From positions 3,713,278-3,777,277 of the forward strand of contig CM033110.1 of NCBI GenBank assembly GCA_019321725.1: DNA of 64,000 nucleotides, written 5' to 3'. Shown here one piece after another: positions 33,746 through 47,191 of this stretch. A program made the translations under genes and the position numbers. The number at the start of each line of letters is the position of its first letter. Within the stretch, counting starts at the first letter, position 1. Origin of the DNA: Paulownia fortunei (lineage: Eukaryota; Streptophyta; Magnoliopsida; Lamiales; Paulowniaceae). The notes below the pieces were generated by a model. The model was not told where the DNA came from, searched no databases, and saw nothing but the letters and a program-made list of their open reading frames with translations.

Positions 33746-36700
33746 TATACGAATATACTATAAATTTAGCTAATAAGGTTGGAAGACCTTAAAAAAAATT
33801 AAAAATTAAAAAAATTATATAAAGAGGAAAGAAAAAGGAAAAATAATCTAGAAAAAGAGTAATCCGGAGGTTTGCTAAATGATGATGAGTCATTCCTTTT
33901 CTCTTTCTTACATCATTAAGGGGTTTGCAAGTCAATTCACATTTAATAAGGAGGTCTAAAATTGAGATTGGGATGTGATTAGGAGGTTTTAGTCTTAAAC
34001 CTAAGTACTTAATCCAATCTCACATTGAATAAAATAGTAATGAGACTTTTGTAATTTTTGCATGTGAAAAATGGGGGGTCATTTCATGCTATTTGCATGT
34101 TAAGCATTTGAACAAATTCTTATCATTGTTAAATGTATTTTTAATTAAATAATTTGATCTCCACATTATGATTATTAATTATAATACTAAAATTGATTTA
34201 GATCTATATAAAAACATCTATTTACAACGAATGAATAAATAATCAAGCTTGATCGAACTTAAAATTTTCCACATTTAAATGACCATCATAAATAAAGGGT
34301 AAAGAAGGGATTGTAATATTCTTAACTTTGGGATAAAAATATTGAAACTTCATGTACAAAGTTTTTAAAAAAAATCTCATTCTTATAATGTTTTCTTCAC
34401 CTCCAATATATAACCAATGCATATTGATATTTTTTACAATTTTCAAACATTTACTAAATGATATACCATTATTTTAAATGACTGAATTGTCCTTATGGGT
34501 TTTTAATCATTGTTTCAGGGATTCTTGTTGCCTTTCTCCTTGTATATATGAATTCTCTTATTTTTTGTGTGAAGTAATTTATTATATAATTCATATCAAA
34601 ATATTAATCATGAATTAATTTTATCACATAATCAATAATCAATTAATTACGCCAAATGGAAAAATAATAAGATTCACAAAAATATAAATCATATAACTAA
34701 ATAAATTTTCGTTTTAATCTTATAACGTTGATTGCCAAATTAGTTGTGGGAATTTGCTAAAAGCAACTTTTTAACATTTTAATCTATCAAATTATTTGAG
34801 AATTAACTAGAATCATTTAAAAATGAGATTTGGATTTGAATGAAAATGAAATTAGATCTAGATTTAAAATCAAGTGTTTGGACTTTGGAACCAATAAACA
34901 TCCTAAAAATTCACAATTGATTATTTAGTCTTTTTTCCTTAAATATTTTTAAGAAAATGTGGATGTAAAAACATCCTACTCACCTTTTTTGTCCCATTAA
35001 ATATCCTCAACTATAATCCAAATCCCAACATTATCTACAGAATTTCATTTAACTAAGAACTTTCTAGTCAAATTTCATTAAATTCATCCTCATAAATACG
35101 CTACCAAACAGAATAAAAGACTACCAACCAACAACGTGGCACTTTAAACCATTGATTCAACCGCCTCATATCTCATCAACAACATTCTATGCAACAGTTA
35201 CTCATATATAAATCTGCTCATAATTTGATTAATTGATCAAATTAAAATTAAAATTTATATTGAAGTCGAATTAAAAATTTTAATTTTAATTATTTTTAAT
35301 TTTTAATTTTTTTATATTTGATTCGATTTTAATTTTTAATTTTGATTAATCAAATCGAATTCGAAAATTAAATTATAATTTTGATATATATATATATATA
35401 AAACTTTTATATAATATTTTTATACTTGTTATTTGTTTTTATACTATTATTTTATTTCCTTACCCAAGTTAAAAATAATAAATAAAAATATATTTTAAAT
35501 TTTATTATTTAAATTTTTATCTATTTTTTAATTTTTATTCATAAATATTAAATTAACTTAAAAACTAAATTGAAGAATCGAAAAAGCAAATTCAGTTATA
35601 ACTGAACTAAATCGATTAATTCAATTTATGATCTTGATTCGGTTATGTTTGATCGAATGGACACCCCTGTTCATACTCATATATAGTTTGGAAATTCTAA
35701 TTGTTAATCATCCCCTTACTATTAAAAACCTTATTGTCAACAATTATTTCATAATTTTAATCTATTATATGATAAACTTTAAATATTTTTAGCAATCTAA
35801 AATTTTATTGATATTTCATTATTCGACATTGACTATTTCAAAATTTGACGTGGCAAATAAGTGAAAGTTACTTTACTATTAAATTGTTATGTCAGCTTCA
35901 TTATAAATATCAAACTGGTAATGGAATTTTGCCAAAAATGTTATTGTTGGATGAATTCTATTTAATTCTCCATCCGAATTTTTTTTGTAATGACAAATAT
36001 ATCCTATAAAACTTTAATTTAATTTTAATTATTGTAGTCGATTCGATAAATCCTATCACTATAATAACATAACTTGAGTAACAATAAATAATCATATAAA
36101 TAATTAAATATAATAAAAAAATTAAAATTAAATTTACTTGGGTGGTGAGCAATAACTTTGAAATCAATAATGAGATGGGATTTGAAAATTAATTGTTGCA
36201 AGTAGAGATTTAACAAAAAGAATAGAGGATAAGAGAACATTTTTTTTTTTTACTTAGTCGAATCAATGAGATAAAAAATTAAAATTAAAAAATCTAAAGG
36301 TATAAAAAATTTATTGCTGCAAAAGCATCATTTTTAATTTTTAATGAATATATAATTTAGTTAACTCTTAAATTTATCCAATAAGTGATATTTTAATTAA
36401 TTGGATTTAATATGTCAAAAAAAATACACAATTCCAGTTAACTGAAAGAAATAATAAAAAGAAAAAAAGGTCATGATTATGATAAACAAATTTACTGCTA
36501 TAATTGATTTTTGAAGAGTCTTAATATTTTTTATTGCAAATACAGTGTATTCACCTATAATAATTTCAATTAGTATACAAAAATAAAAAATTATTAGATG
36601 ACATACAATTATATTTCCTTTGCGCTTTTAATTTTTATGCTGTTTGTCTATTTTTTCAAATTTATTTAATCCAAGATGGCAAAAGGAAAACAACGTCCGT

Positions 36701-36837
36701 TCTTAAGTTAATATACGTTAATTTTTAGTGTCATAGACATTTTAAATGAAAACAAATATTCTCATTATTTTTGCTTGCATGTATAAAGTTTGTAAGCATT
36801 ATTTTTAGTTAATTATAGTGTTTTTAATAGAAATGAT

Positions 36838-37235
36838 TGGATTGGTCAACAAAATCATTTGATCGGTCAACAATCGATCAAAACTGTCCAAAATTGGCCT
36901 AAATTGATTTGATCGATTTTTATTTTTTATTTTTATAATTTTTTGCTTTTAATTTTATAAAAATTTAAATTTAATATTTTGAAATTTAAATTTAAATTTA
37001 ATATTTTGTTATATTTATATGATTATTTGAATTTTGTATTTTATTATATATTTTTTTATATAGTTATTTATTTATTTTTATATTTAAAATATATTGTATA
37101 ATAATTAATTTATTATATTATTATTTTATATAATAAAATAAAAAAATATAATTAATTTTTATTAAATTAATTCGACCCCCTGATTGAAATAACAGTTGAA
37201 TGAATTGTTAATTTTTAATAAATTTGATTTGATTA
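36838..37235. repeat. Dispersed AT-rich repeat, copy 2 (partner at 10795-11205)
   Basis: It opens with TTGATCGGTCAACAATCGAT, has an AT-rich core and ends with TATAATTAATTTTTATTAAA followed by a GATTGAAATAACAG-like word. The order matches copy 1. Ends are not defined; it is likely a non-autonomous DNA element. Confidence 0.4.
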
Positions 37236-39389
37236 AATAAGTAAGAGGAAATGACAAGAAACAATTAGACCTGACTGTGACTGTCGGCGCCAACGCCTGC
37301 GCCGGTTTCGTTTTGTTTCTTTCTTTTTTCATTTAATTTTTATGAGTCTTCTGACTTTTTGACCCTTGAACCATGTTTTGTATCATGGTGTCAGATATGA
37401 AGTATACTTGAGGTAATTTATTTATTTTTAATAGGAGGATGAATGATAGATAAAAAATAAGATAAAAATTAAATTATTTAATAAATTTTATGTGTATTTT
37501 ATATAATTATTTGAATAATATATTAACTAAAATTTTAATTAAATGTGTAATTTTATAGATAATTATGTTGAATATTATTTATTTATTTAATTTATTGTTA
37601 ATTAAAAATTCTCATAAATTAGTTTAGATTTAAATTATAATATATAATTTAAAATTATGTGTATTATGATTAAAATATACTCTAAATATTTTAGATGAGA
37701 ATGTATAATTATTTCATTTCACCTTAATTATGTAGAAAAAATTATCAATTGTAGCTGAGATTTTATCGAGATTTTATCATAAATCATTATCACTAAAAAT
37801 AAACATTTGATTATAATGAATATACTAATATCCAACCTAATTAATTGAAATAATCAAGCTATAATTTATACACTACACAATATGACAAATACCAACATAT
37901 AACACATCAATTGTAGAAAAAATATACGATATGAAACAATTTTAGGGCATTTTTATAAAAGTATGTACTATTATAATTATTTATATAAAAATTAATTTTA
38001 AAAACTTGTGATAAGTCAACCAATAAAATATGTATAAATTTTGCAAGGTGAACTGTACATATATGTGCATCATATTATATATGATAATGTGTAATTAATA
38101 CTCCTACATACTAAATTACATCAGTCAAATGTAATCTAGAATGAAAATATAACACAGATTAGGTAAATTACCAATGAATAAGAATATAAGCTACACAATA
38201 ACTGAATTTTCAATTTTTACACATATATTAGGAATTACGATTGAGATAATTTGTGTTTAGTCACGTCAAAAATATTGGACATTGGGTCCATTACTTGTTA
38301 TTTTAATCAAAATACGGTTAGTGATACACTTCACTTTTCATTTTTTTATTTGTTAATTGACATAACTGCCCATGTTTCACAAATAAACCATTACAATTAA
38401 TTTTCTTAAGACAATTTTGCCGTCTATAACCATTGATGATGCCCGTTTCCTTATCACTTCAAACAAATTTGATCTTATTTGTTCCCTGTGTAATCTATTA
38501 CACTACTAGAAATTGCAATTCTTATAGTATAATGTGGATAGAAAGTCAAAACAACAAAAAAATTGAAGAAATCTTAATAATTGTCTAAATAGATCTAGTA
38601 GAACGAATCGAAGTTTAAAAATTTAAAAAATCATATCAAAATACGCACCTTATCACAACTGATCACATATAAATAAATGTCTCTAACCCTTTTCATTTTC
38701 AGGAAGGTGAAATCATTTGTTACTTTACAAATTACATTTTGCTTTGATTTTTGGAAACTTTAGATCTAATTTGATTATCAAAAAATTATTATAAAAAAAT
38801 TGTAACGTGCCTGAAGACACCACATCATAATTGAGTGAAAGAAACAGTTTGACTGAAGGACTCATAAAAAAGAAAGGCAAATGAATAGTCAATTAAGGAA
38901 AAAATAAAGAGTTTGAAAAAGGGGCCGATGTCTTGCACAAGACGCCCTTGTTCAGAGGGCAAATTTGTCCTCAAATTTAAGCATGAGCAGTTATGTCAAT
39001 TGACAAATAAAGAAAGGAAAAGTGCATTGTAGATAGTAAAAAATGGAGCATAAATATCACTAGTCATTTTTTGATCATATTTTTAAAGTGCCGAACAAGT
39101 AATTAATAAGAACTTCTAGTGAGTGCCCAAATGTCAAAATACAAATACAACTTTGTTTTAGAAGTGTCCCACCAATACTCCTTGAATTGCTTTTGGAACT
39201 TTACACATCATGGGTTAGGCTTTTTTAGTTGTTTAATAAAAAAATTATCAATAATTTTAAGTACAAAATTTTTAAGTTTGTATAGTAATATGTAGGCTAT
39301 TTCTATGCTTTGGTTTTTATTTTTTTTCATCAAACGCATACATCAAATTCATGCTCTCAGTGTACGATTTTTTTTAATTTTTTTTATTG

Positions 39390-39985
39390 ATAAACAAGGG
39401 GTGTGGACAAAGACTATGCCCTTTTTTCTTTTTTTTTTTTCAATATCAAAAGTATGGACAAGGCAAGCTTTTGATTTTTTGTTTTTTAAATAGAAATAAA
39501 ATCGTGAATGGTATTCACACTTTTTAAGAATATATATATATCAAAAGTCAAGTTTGTCACTCGTGTATTATCAAATTATATTTATTTATTTATTTTTTCA
39601 AAAAAATAAAAAGCGTGGACCATGCTTTTTATTTATTATTATTTTTTAAATTAACTAAAGACTATGCTATCTATCTTCTTATTTTTATTTTTCAATTCAA
39701 ATTATTATTATTATTATTTAATATTATTGAAAAAATGCGGAGCACATCTAGATTTTTAAATTGAGAAATAAAAGAAAAAATCAGCTAAATTTTATTAATG
39801 GAAGAAGGGTGGACTTGATCCGTACTTTTTATTTTTATTTTCTAATATGAATGAAAGAAGCATGGAATACATCTCCTATTTATATTTTTTAAAATTAATT
39901 AAAGAAAGCATAGTTGTTTTTATCTTTTTTTTTGTTTTTTGAATTAATGGAAGAACGGGTAGATTATATCACTCTTTCTAATTAA
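39390..39985. repeat. Degenerate tandem repeat
   Basis: Words of the form AAG.GTGGAC....C followed by CTTTTTATTTTTATTTT recur about every 50-100 bases: near 39398, 39450, 39508, 39612, 39735, 39806, 39857, 39904 and 39952. Units are much diverged. No coding capacity is apparent despite a short frame at 39305-39493. Confidence 0.45.
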
Positions 39986-40466
39986 ACCTAAATTCCATCT
40001 TTTAAAAAAATAAAATTAAAGATAATATTTATAAAATTGAGATATTAACTAATACTGAAATAGTAGGATTTAGTTGAAAGTGAATATTATTATTTAACAA
40101 TAATATATATAAAGTTGAGACAATCATTTATATCGAAATAATAGGATTTACACCTCGTACAAACATAGATTCTTCTACTACTTGAAGCATATGATACTCG
40201 CAGTGACACGTAAGCATCCTATTCTTGCATTAACGTTTTTGTAGTTTTCAATACTATTGACCGACGTTGCAGAACTCGCATATCAATTGCTCGAATGTTA
40301 TTTATCAACTCCTCAAATTTGTTAATACTATGTCCTTTTTGTCCTAAGTCCATAATTATCTTCCTTTTCTGTCAACAACCATATTCATTAACACTTTTAA
40401 TTGGACATGTCATAGTCAAACTTATAGGAAAGATGATTTAATATATTATGAATTTTACAAGTATTT

Positions 40467-42497
40467 GCATGACTTTCAGATTTATTTTGAGGTTTATTGG
40501 CTTATTAAGCTTTGAATATTATTTATAAATGTGTTAGGATGTTATTAGATAGGCTTTGATGCATAAAGAAAGGGTTTGTGGTTGAAAATAATTGATAGAA
40601 AACACTTGTGCTAGAAACTGTCACATTGCTGTATTATTATGTTTTATGCTTCAAACGTGTATGGTATGTTGAATAAAACCTATAATTATTATCATATAAA
40701 TATTTATATATGAGTTAAGAGTATTGGAATGAATTTTGATCGATTAGAAATTGAAATAGAGAATGATATTGGAGAAACACTCAAACTGCCAAAGTAGCAA
40801 AATCTGTTTTGGTGTGTTGTGAAGGAGACTGAATTAGGGGAGCTGAATCAATTATTTTTGGCAAGAATATAACCTAGTTGTCTTTGTGTATATGTTTATA
40901 TAAGTGTGATAAAAATTTGGGAGAGATTGAATATACGTAAGGGTGCCAAAACCATTAATGTCATGAAGTGTGCAAAACTGTCACGGTAGGAAAATAATCT
41001 GTTTCAGTATGTTGTGAAAAGAGCTGAACTTAGGAAGTTATATCCATGAGTTTTAGCAAGTATAAGGTATAGTTACATTTATATACATGTTATCTAAGTG
41101 TGGTAAAAATTTGGGAGTGATTGGATATGTTTAGAGATGTCAAAATTATCATACAACTAAATTGGACAACAAGTAAATATGAAAATGTGAATCTGTCCCA
41201 TTTGATAATTTAACATATTTCAACCTAGACATGTTGCTATTGAGTGTTAACAATTAGGTACATGATATTAGAGTTATAATAATTCAATTATATGATGTTT
41301 ACATGTATCTAAGATGAGAAATTAAGGTATTGGAGGGACTAGATTGGGTTCTAGTTTGTAAAACCTAGATAGTTTGGTGTTTAAGGTCTTAGTATGATAT
41401 TTTATGCTTTCAACTTGTCAAATTGGGAATGGTGCTTGATGTTAGTAATATTACAGACTATTTTACATCTAAGATTGGAGGGAAACAATAAACAAATCTA
41501 GACTAAGCCACCAACCAAGTGAAAGGTAAGTAAAGATTCATTTACAACTACAATGTATAGACATAGTAGATGTGTGAATCATATATAATATCATAAATCA
41601 TATGTGCATAGTAGAGGGCTCTCCATTGACCATACATACATGGGCATTGTCATTGGCATGTGCATGCATCATATACGAGTATTGTGATAAATCTTGCATT
41701 GCACGGCATGATTCTGAGAAAGGAAAATATTTTGCTGACCACTATAACTGCACCGAAGCATGTATGTATTTGCATGGTTTTATGCGTGGATTTACAGGTT
41801 CGCGTGCATAGATTTGCATGCATATGAGTATGCATGGATTTGCATGCTTATATGATTATTGGCCATTGGATTATGGCGGTGTACAGAGCTCTTTTCCGGT
41901 GTATGGGATAGTAGCGTTGGTTAGGGGCCCAAGAAAGAAATGATTTTGAGAAAAATATTTTGATGCATAAAATTGCATTGTGGGCATAGCATTTTGAGAT
42001 GCATGACTTGATATTGTGGATTATTTTTTAACATGCATAATTATTACTTGCTGAGCATTAACTCATATAATTTATGCATTGTAGGTGACTACGGCGATGC
42101 TTAAAATATCTTTTATTGACTGAGCGGCTGTTGGAGCTCCTGCAGGTGTCTGAGGGAGTGTGTACATGGATGACGACCTGTTGGGCTATTTTGTTGGCTT
42201 GTTATATTTTGAGTCTGTTGTATTATATTTTTAGACTGGTACTATATTTCGTTTTTAAAACTTTAGTGTAAATAAGTATGTAAATATTAAGTCGTTGTGG
42301 GTGTTGTGCTTTTATATAAATATTGATCCTGCTATATACATAACGTGTGAGAAAGTATTTTAAACAGGGTTGTGCATGTAAGAAGTGATTTATTTTTTCT
42401 TAAAGTGTTAAAAAAAAATATATTCCATGCATGCACACATGTTCTATCATGTCAAATTATACTATATATCTAGTTGTGTAGTAATGGGGGTGTTACA
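40467..42497 (+). repeat. Gypsy 5' LTR, truncated at its left end
   Basis: It matches 47964-49953 almost throughout and ends GGGTGTTACA at 42497. It keeps a roughly 60-base stretch rich in TTGCATG words (about 41765-41815) that the 3' LTR has lost. Open frames here (for example 41602-41811) are not genes. Confidence 0.85.
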
Positions 42498-42500
42498 TAG

Positions 42501-42512
42501 TGGTATTAGAGC
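42501..42512 (+). other. Gypsy primer-binding site
   Basis: TGGTATTAGAGC follows the LTR end by three bases. It is one base from the initiator-Met tRNA-complementary site used by many chromoviruses. Confidence 0.75.
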
Positions 42513-42675
42513 TCAGGTCTTGATTCTGTAGACTGTCCATATACATAATCTTAGAACTTGCGGAGCGCAGCCACACCAGTAAGTTTTACATTATCATATA
42601 TTGCATTACATATTCCATGAATTATATTGACCATATGTTGTCAAACTAGTGGTAAAAGCAGTGGTGGCACCAGAG

Positions 42676-43700
42676 TGTAGAGAAATGAGACACCCACCCC
42701 TGTTAATGATAGAGATACATGATTAATCGATTAATAGAGTTGATTGAACGATAGTTCAAACAAATTCAGCAATTGATTCGGCAAAGGGATAATGGTGAGC
42801 AACCGCGGGTGGAGGTAAACTAACAACGGGCAGACTATATATATATGGTGGGAGAACGATTTAGGTGGCTGGATCCCCCAACATTTGAGGATGCGATTGC
42901 TCCTACCGCTGCAGAGGACTGATTGAGGACCTTGGAAAATATGTTCTAGTATAGTAGGGTGCTAGTAGATGAGAGGGTAATGTGTGCCACTTTCATGCTT
43001 CGCGGTAGTGCAGGCCATTGGTGGGACATGATCAGCAGCATAGAGGACATTACTACCATGAGTTGGGACAGATTTAAGGAGTTATTCCGAAATAAATATT
43101 TCACGGCCCCAGTTCGCATGATGAAGATGAATGAGTTTATACAACTGTGACAGAGAGCGATGACTGTTGGGGAATATATTCCTAAATTTGAACAACTATC
43201 CAGGTTTGCTACGCACATGGTCAGCACTGAAGCACTAAAAGTAGAGAGATTATTGGAGGGTTTGAGGCCAGAGTTATACCGGGATATGAATATGGCAGGT
43301 ACTCAAGGGGTGACATTTTCACAGGTGGCTAAGAGGGCGCTAGTAGCAGAACAGGCTGAATTGAGAATCGCTCGTGCATAGGAGGCTCGACAGCAATTTA
43401 GACAACAGGGACAGAGATGGATTATGGGGGCAAAAGAGGTCGGTCTAAATACAGAAGCTGATCCAAATACAGAAATCGGGATTTAAATTTCAAGAAGAAT
43501 GAGACCAACAATAAGAAGGTCAAAATAAGAGGGCACGGGTCGAACAAGAAAAAACACCGATGCTAGAATCTGTATGTAAAAAATATGGTAATTGACATAC
43601 TGGAGGCTGCTATATAGATACCAGGACCTGCTATCGATGCGGAATATCAGGACATATTGCTAAATTTTGCCCAGGTAAACAAAATCAGACCAACTAAAGG
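42676..43700 (+). pseudogene. Gypsy gag
   Basis: Pieces of the retrotransposon Gag domain are readable: RFRWLDPPTFEDAI, then GSAGHWWDM, WDRFKELFRNKYF and VGEYIPKFEQLSRFA. A CCHC zinc knuckle (CYRCGISGHIAKFC) starts at 43629. In-frame stops at 43148-43150 and 43379-43381 and at least one frame change interrupt the gene. Gag would package element RNA; this copy cannot give a full product. Confidence 0.8.
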
Positions 43701-46700
43701 AATGTACCAGCCAAGGTGTTCACCATGACTAGGGCGGATGCAGAGGCAAATCCATCGGTGGTAACATGTAAACTTTATATTTCTAGTGTTCCAACACTTG
43801 TGTTATTTGATTCTGGAGCCACGCATTCATTTGCATCCACTGAGTACGTGAAAAGGGTGGGTAGAATACCAGATGTAGCAAAAATCAGTTATAGTGTAAC
43901 AGTCCCCTCTAGAGATGCTAGACAAACTGATCGGATTTTCAGAGCTTATGCTATACTTGTTGAAGGTAGAGAATTACATGCTGATTTGATTGTATTGGAT
44001 ATAAATGATTACGATATTATTTTGGGTATGGATTGGTTGTTCAAGTATGGGGCTACTATCGACTGTAAGGAAAAGACGGTGACATTTCAACTTTCTCGAA
44101 AAGAATCTTTCATATTTGCCAACATTGTGAAGAATTTCAAATTCCCTATGATTTCAGCAGTGAAGGCACAACGATTACTTGATAATGGTTACGAAGGGTA
44201 CTTGGTGAGTGTCATGAATATTGAGGAACAACACCCACCAACTCTGAGTAAAATTCCAGTGCTGCGGGAATATACTGAAGTATTCCCATATGATCTCCCG
44301 GGACTGCCACCAAATCATGAAATAGAGTTTGTTATTGACATACAACCAGGAACATCTCTAATTTCTAAAACTCCCTACAGAATGGCTCCCTTGGAGTTGA
44401 AAAAATTGAAAGTATAATTGCAGGACTTGTTGGACAAGGGATTCATCAGACCGAGCTTTTCACCTTGGGGAGCACTGATTCTGTTTGTACGTAAAAAGGA
44501 TGGCACCATGAGACTGTGCATTGATTATCGAGAGTTGAATAGGGTCATGATTAAGAATAAATATCCATTACCCAAAATCGATGATTTATTTGACCAGCTT
44601 CAGGGTGCCATAATATTTTTAAAGATTGACTTACGCTCCAGGTACCATCAATTGAAAATAAAGGAAAATGATATCCCCAAGATGGCATTTAGTACAAGAT
44701 ATGGGCACTATGAATTTTTGCTGATGCCGTTCGAATTGACTAACGCTCCAGCAGCATTCATGGATCTAATGAATAGAGTGTTTAAGGAGTTTCTGGATAA
44801 ATTTGTTATTGTGTTCATTGATGACTTTCTAGTTTACTCCAGAACTAAATAAGAGCATGCCGCATATTTAACACAAGTATTAGAGGTCTTAAAAGCGAAG
44901 CAGTTATACGCCAAATTCAAGAAATGCGAGTTCTGGTTAGATTGTATGGTATTCTTGGGACATGTTATATCAGGAGTAGGAATATCAGTAGATCCAAATA
45001 AAGTTGAAGCTATCAACAACTGGATGTAGCCTACTAATCCTTCGGAGGTTCGTAGTTTTCTGGGTTTAACTGGATATTACCGAAGATTTGTGGAGGGGTT
45101 TTCCAATATTGCTATGCCATTGACATAATTAACCAGAAAAGGGGTGATGTTTAGATGGACGGATATGTGTGAGCGAAATTTTGAAGAGCTGAAAAAGAGG
45201 TTGACTTCAACACCTATTCTCTCAATTCCATCAGGTACTGGAGGATTCGTAATTTACAGTGACGCATCAAAGAATGGATTAGGATGTGTACTGATGCAGA
45301 ATGGCAAAGTAATTGCGTATGTGTCTAGGTAACTTAAAGAGTACAAAAAGAATTACCCTACGCATGACTTGGAACTTGCTGCTGTAGTATTTGTGCTTAA
45401 AATATGGATGCACTATTTATATGGTGAACGATGCGAGATCTATACTGATCACAAGAGCCTCAAATACTTCTTCACACAGAAAGAGTTGAATATGCGGCAG
45501 CAGAGATGGCTGGAATTGGTAAACGATTATGATTGTGTGATCAATTACCACCCCGGTAAAGCCAACATTGTAGCTGATACATTGAGCCGAAAATCCACAC
45601 AAAGTACAATATCTATGGCTTTAATTCAGAAACCGTAATTGAATGAGTTGTAGAAAATGAATATAGAGATTTTACAGACAGGAGTAATAGAGGCAAAGTT
45701 GGCAGCCCTGATGCTTCAGCCTACTCTAATTGATAGGATCAAACAGGGACAATGAGATGATGAATATCTCATCAATATGAAAACATATGTTGCTGCAGGG
45801 AAGTCTCCTAAATTTAAGATGACTCAGAATGATATTTTACAATTTAGAGAGCGGTTTTGTGTGCCAAATATTGATAACATTCGAGAAAATATTTTAAAAG
45901 AGGCACATTCAGTCCCTTATTCAGTATATCCAGGGGCTACCAAGATGTATAGAGACTTAAAAATGCATTATTGGTGGTCGGGTATGAAAAAATGACATCG
46001 CCCAACATGTTGAGCAATGTCTAACATGTCAGCAGATAAAGGCCGAACATCAAAGACCCGCGGGGACTTTGCAACCTCTACTTATTCCAGAATGGAAATG
46101 AAAAAGGATCACCATGTATTTCGTAACTGGTTAGCCAAAGACTACTAAGGGTCATGATGCTATTTGGGTTATCGTCGACAGATTGACAAAGTCTGCACAT
46201 TTTTTTCCCATATGTTCTACCTATTCCATGGATCGCTATGCCCAATTATACGTTCAGGAGATTGTCAGACTTCATGAAGTGCCATTGTCTATAGTTTCTG
46301 ATAGAGATTCAAGATTTTTGTCTACTTTTTGGAGGAGTTTACACAAAGCTTTGGGAACACAGTTATCATTCAGTACAACATATCATCCTCAGACGAATGG
46401 GCAATCTGAACGAACAATACAAACGTTGGAGAATATGCTCAGAGCCTGTGTATTAGACTTCCAAGGTCAGTGGAGTAAATTCCGACCTTTAGTGGAGTTT
46501 GCATACAACAACAACTATCAGACTAGTATTGGAATGACTTCCTATGAAGCATTGTATGGCAAAAAGTGTAGGTCTTCGATACACTGGGATGAAGTTGGTG
46601 AGAAAAAACTTTTGGGCCCAGATATGATTCGAGAGATGACAGAAGCTGTGTTACAGATTCGACAAAAAATGCAAACTGCCCAAAATCGACAAAAAAGTTA

Positions 46701-47154
46701 TGCAGATCGACGAAGAAGGGCATTGGAGTTTGCGATAAGAGATTAGGTGTTTTTGAAAGTAGCACCAATAAAGGGCATCATGCGGTTTGAGAAGAAAGGA
46801 AAATTGAGTCCTAGATATATTGGCCCATTCCCGGTGATTGAAAGAATTGATGATGTTTCTTACAGACTGGATCTGCCAACATCTATGTCCCAAATACACA
46901 ATGTATTTCATGTGTCTATGCTGAGAAAATATATTGCTAATCCCTCTCACATTCTGAAGAATGAACTAATGGAATTAAAGGCAGATTTGAGCTACGAAGA
47001 AAAGCCTGTACAGATTTTGTTACGAGAAGTGAAATAGCTAAGAAATAAACAGATTCCATTGGTTAAAGTGTTATAGAGAAACCAATTAGTAGAAGAGGCC
47101 ACTTGGGAAAGGGAGGACGAAATGAGAACTAAGTATCCTGAATTTTTTTGGTAA
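43701..47154 (+). pseudogene. Gypsy pol (protease, RT, RNase H, integrase, chromodomain-like end)
   Basis: The protease motif DSGATHSF lies near 43810. The RT motif FIDDFLVYS is near 44817, RNase [11 protein letters not shown] near 45446, and integrase core sequence ending YHPQTNGQSER near 46380-46412. A GPFPVIERI motif (near 46826) and a chromodomain-like tail (47038-47154) follow. One frame stays aligned from 43716 to about 45990, broken only by stops at 44415, 44850, 45027, 45126, 45330, 45636, 45651 and 45753. An extra A in the A run near 45985-45991 shifts the frame. Stops at 46099, 46132, 46744, 47035 and about 47074 follow. The first integrase catalytic Asp position is Tyr. The copy is dead. 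Confidence 0.9.
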
Positions 47155-47191
47155 GTGAAATTTCGGGGATGAAATTTTTATAAGGAGGGGA

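Larger units (their letters stand above)
32281..40466. other. Gene-poor AT-rich intergenic DNA
   Basis: The part next to 32281 holds the promoter of the dehydrogenase gene. The rest contains an A run (about 33209-33226), a TA run (about 33719-33745), a short duplicated GGAGGTTTGCTAAATGATG stretch (33651 and 33868), the dispersed repeat at 36838-37235, an AT-rich block ending GGACACCCCTG (35210-35672, hAT-like end) and the degenerate tandem repeat at 39390-39985. No gene is supported. Confidence 0.5.

Noticed and set aside
35210..35672. AT-rich block ending GGACACCCCTG as a hAT element
   Set aside because: Only one hAT-like end is convincing; I could not find the matching left end or an 8-base target duplication.
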